Assembly: GCA_017308135.1 (NCBI GenBank)
Contig: JAFKFM010000011.1
Location: 124,001-188,000 of the forward strand
Length of the DNA: 64,000 nucleotides
Direction of reading: 5' to 3'
Origin: Alphaproteobacteria bacterium
GTDB lineage: Bacteria > Pseudomonadota > Alphaproteobacteria > CACIAM-22H2
The notes beneath the pieces were generated by a model. It saw only the letters and a program-made list of their open reading frames with translations. It made no database searches and was not told where the DNA came from. This document shows, in pieces, positions 42,904-51,060 of this stretch (its first letter is position 1; the number at the start of each line of letters is the position of its first letter). A program made the position numbers and the translations under genes.

Positions 42904-43926
42904 TCAGTAAATCAATTCGTCGTCGCTGCCGCCTTTGCGCGACAGGTTGATTTCCTCGCGCGCGGCGAGGTCCTTGGCGGTTTCGACGACCGAGGACTGC
43001 GCTTCGGACACGTCCTTCACGCGCACCGGGCCCATCTGTTCCATGTCGTCGCGCAGCATTTTGCCGGCACGCTCCGACATGTTGGACAGGAACAGATCGC
43101 GCAGGGCTTCCGAAGCGCCCTTCAGCGCCAAGCCCAGTTTGCTTTTGTCGACGGAGCGCAGCAGCGTCTGGATGCCGGCGGGATCGAGGCGCAGCAAATC
43201 CTCGAACTTGAACATGCTCTCGCGCACTTTGATCGCGGCTTCGGGGTTGCGCTCCTCCAGCGATTGCAGGAAGCGTTTCTCCGTCGTCGCGTCGAGCGCG
43301 TTGAAGATCTCGGCGATTTCCTCGTGCCGGTTTTTGGTTGTGTTCTTGCCGAGATTGGCCATGAACTCGTTGCGCAGGATGCGCTCGACATCGTCGAGCA
43401 CTTCGCGCGGCACGGTGTCGAGCCGCAGCATGCGCATCACGACTTCCATCGCGAAACCGTCGGGCAAGGCCGAGATCACCTTGGCGGCGTGGTCGGGGCG
43501 CACGCGCGACAGCACGACCGCCGCCGTTTGCGGATATTCGTTCTTGAGGTAATTGGCGAGCGTCGTTTCGGGAACGTAGCCGAGCTTGTCCCAAACCGTG
43601 CGGCCCGCGGGCCCGCGAATATCGTCGAGAATGCCGTCGGCGCGTTTGCCCAGCACCTTGCCGAGGAACCGCTCCGTGCCCTCCATCGTGCCGGCGAGCG
43701 CGCCGCCTTGGCCCATCTGGTCGGCGAAATCGACGATCAAACGCTCGATCACCGAGGCATGGACCGAGCCGAGATTCGCCATGACGACGGAGAGATCCTT
43801 GATCTCCTCGTCGTCCATCACGGCGAACATCTTCGACGCCGTCTCCTCGCCCACGGCGAGCAGCAGGATCGCGGCCTTCTCGTGGCCGGTCAGCGTGCGG
43901 TAATCGTCGATGACTTTCTGGGACAT
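42904..43926 (-). CDS. fliG: flagellar motor switch protein FliG
   Basis: 340 residues, full length for FliG. The N-terminal domain begins LTGHEKAAILLLAVGEETA, the middle domain has FLGKVLGKRADGILDDI and the EHPQ-like stretch is NEYPQTAAVVLSRV, and the C-terminal torque domain has FKFEDLLRLDPAGIQTLLR with the charged residues that contact MotA. It is part of the C-ring switch. ATG 43926 is chosen; a TTG two codons earlier is possible. No other flagellar gene is within the window, which is unusual since fliG normally sits with fliF and fliH. Confidence 0.93.
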   Translation of the reverse strand: MSQKVIDDYRTLTGHEKAAILLLAVGEETASKMFAVMDDEEIKDLSVVMANLGSVHASVIERLIVDFADQMGQGGALAGTMEGTERFLGKVLGKRADGILDDIRGPAGRTVWDKLGYVPETTLANYLKNEYPQTAAVVLSRVRPDHAAKVISALPDGFAMEVVMRMLRLDTVPREVLDDVERILRNEFMANLGKNTTKNRHEEIAEIFNALDATTEKRFLQSLEERNPEAAIKVRESMFKFEDLLRLDPAGIQTLLRSVDKSKLGLALKGASEALRDLFLSNMSERAGKMLRDDMEQMGPVRVKDVSEAQSSVVETAKDLAAREEINLSRKGGSDDELIY

Positions 43927-43932
43927 GGACAA

Positions 43933-43993
43933 TGCCGATTCTATCGCAAAATCGGCAAGTTGCGAAGGACCACCCCAAGTGTGGGGTGGTCCT
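43933..43993. terminator. two hairpins between the binding-protein gene and fliG
   Basis: A perfect 12-bp stem (43966-43977 with 43982-43993, 4-nt loop) lies just past the 3' end of the minus-strand binding-protein gene and is a strong terminator candidate, though no long T-run follows. A second 8-bp hairpin (43933-43940 with 43950-43957) sits directly in front of fliG and could lie in its leader. Confidence 0.6.
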
Positions 43994-44010
43994 CGTCCGT
44001 TATCGCACGT

Positions 44011-45042
44011 TCAGCGCGGCTGATTGCCGACTTGGCTTTCCCAGCGCTGGATCAAACGCGTGCGCTCGGCCGTCGCCCCGTATTTGGCGAAGTCGTAGTC
44101 GATCAGCTTCGTATCCTCCAGGCGCGGGGCCTGGGGCGGCGGGCTCGCCTTGCTGTGCGAGGGCGTCTGATAGCTTTTCGCCTTGGCGCCCAGCATCTGG
44201 ATTTCCGGGTCGAGGGCGAATTCGTACCAAGCGCGCGCCTGCGCCATGTTGCGCGCCCCGCGCACGATCGACATCGAGCCGATTTCGTAGCCCGTGCCCT
44301 CGCACGGGGCGGCGACCGCGACGGGGGCGCCTTCCACCGCTTCGGCCACCGCATCGTGCAGGAACATGATGCCGACCAAGGTTTCGCCGCGCGCGACGTT
44401 ACGCGCCGGGGCGGGGCCCGAACGCGTGTATTGGTTCACGTTGGTATGGAGGGCGCGCAGAAACGCGAAAGCCGGGTCCTCGCCCATCACCTGCACGAGT
44501 GTGGCGAGTGCCGTATAGGCCGTGCCCGACGAGGTGGGGTTCGAAATCTGCACTTCGTTCTTGAAGCGCGCATCGGCGGCATCGCGCCAGCAGCGCGGCG
44601 GCTGAATGCCCTTGCGCGCCAATTCCTGCGTGTTCCACGCGAAGCCGAGCACGCCCGCATAGATGCCGACGGTGCGATAATTCGATTGCTCGGCCTGGCG
44701 GCGCGCCCAAGGCTGCAACTCGCCGAGCTTGGGCGAGCGATATTCGGCCGTCAGATTGGCTTCGGCCGCTTGCAAATGCGGATCGCCCGTCCCGCCCCAC
44801 CACATATCGGCGCGCGGGTTCTGCGCTTCGGCGCGCAATTGGGCGAGCGTTTCGCCCGAGCCCTTCTGCGTCATTGACACGCGAATGCCGGTGCGCCGCT
44901 CGAATTCCTGGGACATCAGCGTGCACCAATCCTGGAGCACGGAGCAGTAGACGACGATCTGGCCCTGCGCTTGGACCGGGGCCGGCGTTGCGGCCAGCGT
45001 TACGAGCGCGAATGCGCCCGCCAAACTTGCGAAGCGTTTCAT
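44011..45042 (-). CDS. ABC transporter substrate-binding protein, iron(III)-type fold, copy 1
   Basis: 343 residues with a signal peptide ending near APVQAQG. The mature start IVVYCSVLQDWC and the ligand-loop KGSGETLAQLRAE, WWGGTGDPHLQA, and ISNPTSSGTAY match the FbpA/AfuA-like group that binds ferric iron, thiamine or polyamine-like ligands. The C-terminal tail has a basic/Pro-rich insert. ATG 45042 has AGGGGG 7 nt upstream. It is divergent from a second binding protein that heads the ABC operon, so one transporter may use both. Ligand unknown. Confidence 0.85.
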   Translation of the reverse strand: MKRFASLAGAFALVTLAATPAPVQAQGQIVVYCSVLQDWCTLMSQEFERRTGIRVSMTQKGSGETLAQLRAEAQNPRADMWWGGTGDPHLQAAEANLTAEYRSPKLGELQPWARRQAEQSNYRTVGIYAGVLGFAWNTQELARKGIQPPRCWRDAADARFKNEVQISNPTSSGTAYTALATLVQVMGEDPAFAFLRALHTNVNQYTRSGPAPARNVARGETLVGIMFLHDAVAEAVEGAPVAVAAPCEGTGYEIGSMSIVRGARNMAQARAWYEFALDPEIQMLGAKAKSYQTPSHSKASPPPQAPRLEDTKLIDYDFAKYGATAERTRLIQRWESQVGNQPR

Positions 45043-45074
45043 GCGTTTCCCCCTTTTGGCGGCGCCGGTTTCGG

Positions 45075-45122
45075 TTGAAACGCACCGCATCTGGTGACAG
45101 TTTAATGACAGATTCGTTTCAA
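45075..45122. promoter_or_regulatory. inverted repeat, candidate operator between two divergent binding-protein genes
   Basis: TTGAAACG (45075-45082) and CGTTTCAA (45115-45122) are perfect 8-bp inverted arms, centred in the 166-bp divergent region. Between them TGACAG occurs twice, 11 bp apart (45095 and 45106). The symmetry suggests one regulator controlling both genes. Confidence 0.45.
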
Positions 45123-45208
45123 AGCGGGAAGACCCGCGGGCCGAATCGAAACGATCGCGGGATGCGATTGTCGATCCCACGCATCCCCGACCCCCGGAGG
45201 AACCCATA

Positions 45209-46534
45209 ATGTTGAAATTGGCTTCGATTTCATTGGCCGCGTTGATCGCGGTGAGCGGCGTCGCGGCGGCGCAAGCCCTGGAAGATCGCGTGACGATCGT
45301 CACGTCGTTCTCGCGCGACGTGACCACGCCCTTCGTCGACGCGTTTCAGAAGAAATATCCCGGCACGAAAGTGGAGATTCAGAACCGCTCCACGACCGCC
45401 GGTGTGGCGTTCATCCGCGAAACGCGGTCCAACCCGCCCGACATGATGTGGGCTTCCGCCCCCGACGCGTTCGAAGTGCTGAAGAAGGGCAATCTGCTGC
45501 AGAAATACGAACCGAAATCCGAAGGCGTCGCGCCGAAGGTCGGTTCCTCGCCCACGCACGACCCGCAAGGCTTCTATTTCGGCTTCGCCGCGTCGGGCTA
45601 CGGCATCATGTACAACACGCGTTATCTGCGTGCGAACAACCTGCCGGCCCCCAAGGAATGGGACGATCTGAAAAAGCCGATCTATTTCGGCCATGTCGGC
45701 ATTTCAGCGCCCTCGCGCTCGGGCACCACGCATCTCACCGTCGAAACCATCCTGCAAGGCGAAGGCTGGGATAAAGGCTGGGCCTCGATGCTGGAGATCG
45801 GCGGCAATTTCGCCTCCGTCTCCGACCGCAGCTTCGGCGTGCCCGATGCGGTGAACTCCGGCCAATACGGCATCGGCATCGTCATCGACTTCTTCGGCCT
45901 GTCGGCCAAGGCGTCGGGCTTCCCGGTCGAATTCGTCTACCCGACCGTAACGACGATCGTGCCCGCCAATATCGGCATCGTCGCGGGCGCCAAGAACCTT
46001 CGCGCGGCGCAAGCCTTCGTCGACTTCCTGCTGTCGGAAGACGGGCAGGCCGTGCTGCTCGATCCGAAGATCCAGCGTCTGCCCGTGCGCCCGGCGAGCT
46101 ATGCCAAGGCGCCCGCCGGCTATCCCAACCCGTTCACCGATCCCAATCTCGGCCGCCGCGTCGTGTTCGACGGCGATTTGTCGGAAGGGCGCTACGAGCT
46201 GGTGAACTCACTCTATGACCGCATCGTCACTTTCCGTTTGAAGGAGCTGACCGAGGCGTGGAAGGCGATCCATGCGGCCGAAGCGGCGGTGGCGCGGTCC
46301 AACAGCGCCGAAGGCAAGCGCTTGCTCGCCGAAGCGCGCAAGCTCGCCACATCCGTGCCGATCACGGAGAAAGAGGCGAGCGATCCCGCGATCGCCGGCG
46401 CGTTCCAGGAAAAGCGTCCGGATCGCCCGGTCGCGACGCGTCAGGCGGAGTTCGAGGAACGCTGGGACGCCTTCGCGCGCCAGAACTACGCCCAAGCCAA
46501 AACGCTCGCCGACAACGCGGCGCGCGCACGCTAA
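45209..46534 (+). CDS. ABC transporter substrate-binding protein, iron(III)-type fold, copy 2, extended
   Basis: 441 residues, about 100 longer than copy 1. A signal peptide ends near AAAQALE; the binding domain has VTIVTSFSRDVTTPFV, NRSTTAGVAFIRE, SAPSRSGTTHLTV and PANIGIVAGAKN. After about residue 330 a helical, charged extension follows (ELTEAWKAIHAAEAA and onwards), not usual for the family and possibly a coiled coil. ATG 45209 has GGAGG upstream. It precedes permease and ATPase genes by 6 nt and is the likely main binding protein of this importer. The ligand is unknown. Confidence 0.85.
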   Translation: MLKLASISLAALIAVSGVAAAQALEDRVTIVTSFSRDVTTPFVDAFQKKYPGTKVEIQNRSTTAGVAFIRETRSNPPDMMWASAPDAFEVLKKGNLLQKYEPKSEGVAPKVGSSPTHDPQGFYFGFAASGYGIMYNTRYLRANNLPAPKEWDDLKKPIYFGHVGISAPSRSGTTHLTVETILQGEGWDKGWASMLEIGGNFASVSDRSFGVPDAVNSGQYGIGIVIDFFGLSAKASGFPVEFVYPTVTTIVPANIGIVAGAKNLRAAQAFVDFLLSEDGQAVLLDPKIQRLPVRPASYAKAPAGYPNPFTDPNLGRRVVFDGDLSEGRYELVNSLYDRIVTFRLKELTEAWKAIHAAEAAVARSNSAEGKRLLAEARKLATSVPITEKEASDPAIAGAFQEKRPDRPVATRQAEFEERWDAFARQNYAQAKTLADNAARAR

Positions 46535-46540
46535 GGACGG

Positions 46541-48295
46541 ATGAAGGGGAACGGCGTGGCCGACGCGAGCATCACTTTACCAGCACCTCGACGTGTGGGG
46601 TTGCTGGCGCGTTGGGAAACCACGCCGTTCCACCTGATCTGTGCGGGCACGGTCGCGGCCTTTCTGGTCGCGTTCCTGATCGTGCCCGTGGCGACGGTGG
46701 TGTTCGTCGCCTTCTGGGATGGGCAAAGCCTGACGCTCGTCCACTTCGCCGATTTCTTCCGCACGTCGCTGATGATCGAGGCGACGTGGAACTCGGTCTA
46801 CGTGGCGCTGATGGCCGTCGTCGTGGCGACGCTCATCGCCGTGCCGCTCGCCTATTTCACCGTGCGCTTCCGCTTCAAGGGGGCGGCCCTGATCCAAACG
46901 CTGGGCGTGATCCCGCTGGTGATGCCGCCCTTCGTCGGCGCCGTGGCGATGCAGCTCGTCTACGGGCGCAACGGATCGGTCAATCTATTGCTGATGGATT
47001 GGTTCGGCTTCCGCCTGCCCTTCATGGAAGGGCTCAACGGCGTGATCTTCGTCCAAGGCCTGCATTACTTCCCGTTCATTCTGCTGAACCTCTCCGCCTC
47101 GCTCGCCAATATCGATTCGGCGATGGAGGAATCGGCGCAGAATTTGGGCGCGTCGGGCTGGACGCTGTTCTCGCGGATCGTCTTTCCGCTGGCGATGCCG
47201 GGCTATATCGCCGGGGCCGCGTTGGTCTTCGCCAAGGTGTTCGACGATCTGGCGACACCCTTGCTGCTCAACGTCAACAACATGCTGGCCCCGCAAGCAT
47301 ACTTGCGCATCACCTCGGTCGGCCTCGCCGATCCGATGGGCTATGTGATCTCGACCATTCTGGTCGTTCTGTCGGTTGTCGCGGTGTGGCTGTCGTTGTT
47401 GAGCCTGAAGAACCGCGATTTCGCGACCACGCAGCGCGGCGGCGGCGGCCTGTCCAAGCGCGAGTTGCGCTTGTGGGAGAAGATCGGCGCCTATGCCTTC
47501 ATCGCCGTGGCGTTGATCCTGGCGCTGTCGCCGCATTTCGGCATTTTGATGCTCTCGCTCGCGACCGTCTGGTCGTTCTCGGTGATCCCGGACGCGTTCA
47601 CCTTCGCGCATTACATCACCGTGTTCCGCGACGCCGGCGGCATGATGGCGAACACGGTGCTTTATTGCGGCGTGGCGGCGTTGATCGACGTGGTGCTCGG
47701 CACGATGATCGCCTATCTGGTGCTGCGCACGAAATTGCCGTTCCGCCAATTGATCGATCAGATCGCGATGGCGGCGGTGGCGGTACCCGGCCTCGTGCTC
47801 GGGATCGGCATCTTGCGCGTCTATTTCGACGTGAAGCTGCCCTTCTCGGGCGAAAGCCTGGCGACGTTCTGGGTAATGCTCGCTATTGCCTATGCCGTAC
47901 GCCGCTTGCCTTACGCGTTGCGCTCTTGTACCGCCGCGCTGCAGCAGCTTCATCGCAGCCTGGAAGAAGCCGCCGAATGCCTGGGCGGCGACAAATCCGT
48001 CGTGATGCGCAAGATCGTCGTGCCCTTGATGGCGGGCGGCATTCTGGCGGGCTTCGTGACCAGCTTCGCGACCGCGGCCGTCGAGCTTGCCTCGACGCTG
48101 TTGCTGGTGACGCGCGACGCGTCGGCACCTTTGTCCTACGGCATCTATGTCTATATGCAATCCGCCGCCGGTCGCGGGCCGGGGGCGGCTTTGGGCGTGA
48201 TCGCCGTGGTCGTCGTCGCGATCGCGACATGGGCCGCCTATCGCGTGGCGGAAAACGATCGGGCGCGGCGTGCCCGCGAAGGAGTCGCGGCATGA
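46541..48295 (+). CDS. ABC transporter permease, fused double permease (FbpB-like)
   Basis: 584 residues with about twelve membrane helices in two repeats, each with its own EAA loop: EESAQNLGASGWTLF in the first and EEAAECLGGDKSVVM in the second. This fused arrangement is typical of ferric-iron and related importers. ATG 46541 follows the binding-protein stop by 6 nt. The stop overlaps the ATPase start. Together the three genes make a complete importer. Confidence 0.92.
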   Translation: MKGNGVADASITLPAPRRVGLLARWETTPFHLICAGTVAAFLVAFLIVPVATVVFVAFWDGQSLTLVHFADFFRTSLMIEATWNSVYVALMAVVVATLIAVPLAYFTVRFRFKGAALIQTLGVIPLVMPPFVGAVAMQLVYGRNGSVNLLLMDWFGFRLPFMEGLNGVIFVQGLHYFPFILLNLSASLANIDSAMEESAQNLGASGWTLFSRIVFPLAMPGYIAGAALVFAKVFDDLATPLLLNVNNMLAPQAYLRITSVGLADPMGYVISTILVVLSVVAVWLSLLSLKNRDFATTQRGGGGLSKRELRLWEKIGAYAFIAVALILALSPHFGILMLSLATVWSFSVIPDAFTFAHYITVFRDAGGMMANTVLYCGVAALIDVVLGTMIAYLVLRTKLPFRQLIDQIAMAAVAVPGLVLGIGILRVYFDVKLPFSGESLATFWVMLAIAYAVRRLPYALRSCTAALQQLHRSLEEAAECLGGDKSVVMRKIVVPLMAGGILAGFVTSFATAAVELASTLLLVTRDASAPLSYGIYVYMQSAAGRGPGAALGVIAVVVVAIATWAAYRVAENDRARRAREGVAA

Positions 48296-49329
48296 GCGCG
48301 CCGGGTGTGGAAATCGATCGGGTCTCGTTCGGCTACGGATCGACCAAGATCCTCGACGACGTTTCCTTGCGGGTGGAGAAGGGCGAGTTCTTCGCGTTTC
48401 TGGGGCCGTCGGGTTCGGGCAAGACGACGCTGTTGCGCCTCGTCGCCGGGTTCGGCGTGCCCAATGCGGGGGCCGTGCGCGTCAATGGGCGCGACGTGAC
48501 CGACGTGCCGCCGTGGAAGCGCAATGTGGGCATGGTATTCCAAAGCTACGCGCTGTGGCCGCATATGACCGTCGCCAAGAACGTGGCGTTCGGGCTGGAG
48601 CGGCGCGACGTGCCCAAGGCCGAAATCGGCAAGCGCGTGGCCGCCGCCCTCGATCTCGTGGGCCTTGGGGCTTACGGCGAACGTCGCCCCGCCCAGCTTT
48701 CCGGCGGCCAGCAGCAGCGCGTGGCGGTGGCGCGCACGCTGGTGATCGAGCCCGACGTGCTGTTGCTCGACGAGCCCTTGTCGAATCTCGACGCCAAGCT
48801 GCGCGTCGAGATGCGCCAGGAAATCCGCGAGCTGCAGCGCAAGCTCGGCCTCACCACGATTTACGTGACCCACGATCAGGAGGAGGCGAACGCCATCGCC
48901 GACCGGATCGCGGTGCTCGATGGCGGGCGCATCCAGCAGCTCGGCGTGCCGATGGCGCTGTACGACCGGCCCGCCAATCGCTTCGTCGCCGCGTTCCTCG
49001 GCACGGCCAATCTGATCGAAGGCGATCTTTCCGCCGACGGGAATTTCCGCGCCGACGGTTTCGCGTTGGCCGGACTAACCGTGCCCAAACCCGGCAAAGC
49101 TTGCGTTTCCTTCCGGCCGCATGACGTGACTTTGTCGGCCGAAGGGCGCAATCTCGCCGGTACGATCCAGCATCGCGAATTTCTGGGCGGCAATATCCGT
49201 TATGTCGTAAGGGTCGGGCCGCATCGCGTCACCGTCGATACGGTTCACCGCCGCGATTCCCGGGTCTACGAAGTCGGCGCGTCGGTCGGGCTTTCGATCG
49301 ACGCAAGCCAGGCCAGCGTTCTTTACTGA
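48292..49329 (+). CDS. ABC transporter ATP-binding protein (FbpC/PotA-like)
   Basis: 345 residues. Its ABC domain has GPSGSGKTT, VFQSYALWPHM, LSGGQQQR, LLLDEPLSNLD and VTHDQEEA, followed by a C-terminal TOBE domain (about residues 270-345) of the CUT1/FbpC class. Start ATG 48292 overlaps the permease stop and has AAGGAG upstream. It energises the importer for both nearby binding proteins. It is followed after 43 bp by a phosphate-cotransporter-like gene that may share the transcript. Confidence 0.92.
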   Translation: MSAPGVEIDRVSFGYGSTKILDDVSLRVEKGEFFAFLGPSGSGKTTLLRLVAGFGVPNAGAVRVNGRDVTDVPPWKRNVGMVFQSYALWPHMTVAKNVAFGLERRDVPKAEIGKRVAAALDLVGLGAYGERRPAQLSGGQQQRVAVARTLVIEPDVLLLDEPLSNLDAKLRVEMRQEIRELQRKLGLTTIYVTHDQEEANAIADRIAVLDGGRIQQLGVPMALYDRPANRFVAAFLGTANLIEGDLSADGNFRADGFALAGLTVPKPGKACVSFRPHDVTLSAEGRNLAGTIQHREFLGGNIRYVVRVGPHRVTVDTVHRRDSRVYEVGASVGLSIDASQASVLY

Positions 49330-49372
49330 AATAGGAGAAGTTGAAATCGGCGCATCCCTCGTTCTGATCCAT

Positions 49373-51058
49373 TTGGCTGGTGGTGTGGCGCTGCTCCTGT
49401 GGGGCTTGCGCATGGTCCGCACGGGCGCGATGCGCGCTTTCGGCGGCGACTTACGCAAATGGCTGTCGAACGCGTTGTCGAACCGGATGTCCGCCTTCGC
49501 TTGCGGCCTGGGTGTCACCGCCGTTTTGCAAAGCTCGACCGCGACGTCGTTGATGACGGCGTCCTTCGCCAGCCGCGGTCTCGTGACGACCGGCGTGGCG
49601 CTCGCCGTCGTGCTGGGGGCCGATGTCGGCACGTCGCTGATCGCCCAGCTTCTGTCCTTCGATCTGCGCTGGTTGTCGCCCGTATTGCTGATCGTCGGCG
49701 TGTTCGTGTTCATGAGCACGCTGCCGACCAAATGGCGCGATCTCGGCCGTGCGACCGTCGGCCTCGCGTTGATGCTGTTGGCGTTGCGCTTGATCGTCGA
49801 GGCGACGCATCCGCTGCGCGACTCCCAAGTCATCCATGAAGTTCTCGCGGCGCTGGCGGGCGAACGCTTCCTCGCGGTCGTGCTGATGGCGCTGCTCACC
49901 TGGCTCGTGCATTCCAGCCTCGCCATGGTGCTGCTCGCGATTTCGCTCGCTGATGTCGGCTTGTTGCCGCCGCAACTCGCCTTGGCTTGCGTGCTCGGCG
50001 CCAATCTCGGCGGCGCGTTGCCGGCTTTGATCGCCACGTGGAATGGCGAAGCGGGCGCAAGGCGCGTGACGATCGGGAACCTGATCTTCCGGGCGACCGG
50101 CGTGCTGCTCGCCTTGCCGTTCCTGGCGCAGATCGGGCCGCTGCTCGCCGCGATCGATACCGATGTCGGCCGCCAGATCGCCAATTTCCACGCCGGGTTC
50201 AATTTGGCGTTGGCGCTGTTGTTCTTGCCTTTCGTGAACATCGTCGCGGGCCTGCTCAACAAGCTGATCGCGGAGCGCGAAGGGCCGGAAGTGCCGGGCC
50301 AGCCCAAATATCTGGACGAGTCCGCTCTTGAGTCGCCGGCACTCGCCGTATCGGCCGCCGCGCGCGAAACGCTGCGCATGGGCGACGAGCTTCAGGCGAT
50401 GCTGCACGACACGCTGACCGCTTTCCGCACCGACGATCGCAAGCTCGCCGAAGCGGTGGCGACGCGCGACGACGCGATCGACCGGCTCTGCGAGGAAGTG
50501 AAGACCTATCTTCTGCGCATCCAGCCCGAAGCGATGTCCGACGCCGATGCGCGCCGCTCGATGGAAATCCTGCAATACGCGACGAATCTGGAGCATGCGG
50601 GCGACATCATCGAGAAGAACCTGATCGAACTCGCGGTCAAGAAGATCAAGAACCGCGTGAATTTCTCCGAGAAAGGCTTCGCCGATATCGCGGCCCTTCA
50701 CGCCGATCTGCTCGAAACGCTGCGCCTGTCGCTGGCCGTGTTCTTGAACGGCGACGTCGCGATGGCGCGCAAGCTGCTGGCCGAAAAGGTCGAGTTCCGC
50801 GAGCGCGAGCGCGCGGCGGCGCAAACCCATCTCGAACGTCTGCGCAGCCGCGTGCCCGACACGATCGAGACGAGCTCGCTGCACTTGGACGTGCTGCGCG
50901 ACCTTAAGCGCATCCATTCGCATCTGGTGTCGGTCGCTTACCCGATCCTGGAAGCGACCGGGGCGTTGCGCGATTCGCGTCTGGCGCCGGAGAAATCGCC
51001 GCGCCGCGCCAAGCCGAAATCCGATCTGGGTTCGCCGGCCGCCCCGGCGTCGCAATAA
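49373..51058 (+). CDS. Na/Pi-cotransporter family protein with PhoU-like domain
   Basis: 561 residues as annotated. Membrane helices and the paired QSST motifs of the NptA family are visible (VTAVLQSSTATS and, in the second half, LVHSSLAMVL); a C-terminal PhoU-like helical domain starts around residue 320. It probably moves phosphate or another anion. The start is in doubt: TTG 49373 lacks a ribosome-binding site, whereas an AGGAG at 49333-49337 precedes an in-frame stretch (GASLVLIHL) that fits the family N-terminus, but that stretch has no ATG, GTG or TTG. A rare ATC start at 49346 or an error is possible. Confidence 0.82.
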   Translation: MAGGVALLLWGLRMVRTGAMRAFGGDLRKWLSNALSNRMSAFACGLGVTAVLQSSTATSLMTASFASRGLVTTGVALAVVLGADVGTSLIAQLLSFDLRWLSPVLLIVGVFVFMSTLPTKWRDLGRATVGLALMLLALRLIVEATHPLRDSQVIHEVLAALAGERFLAVVLMALLTWLVHSSLAMVLLAISLADVGLLPPQLALACVLGANLGGALPALIATWNGEAGARRVTIGNLIFRATGVLLALPFLAQIGPLLAAIDTDVGRQIANFHAGFNLALALLFLPFVNIVAGLLNKLIAEREGPEVPGQPKYLDESALESPALAVSAAARETLRMGDELQAMLHDTLTAFRTDDRKLAEAVATRDDAIDRLCEEVKTYLLRIQPEAMSDADARRSMEILQYATNLEHAGDIIEKNLIELAVKKIKNRVNFSEKGFADIAALHADLLETLRLSLAVFLNGDVAMARKLLAEKVEFRERERAAAQTHLERLRSRVPDTIETSSLHLDVLRDLKRIHSHLVSVAYPILEATGALRDSRLAPEKSPRRAKPKSDLGSPAAPASQ

Positions 51059-51060
51059 GC

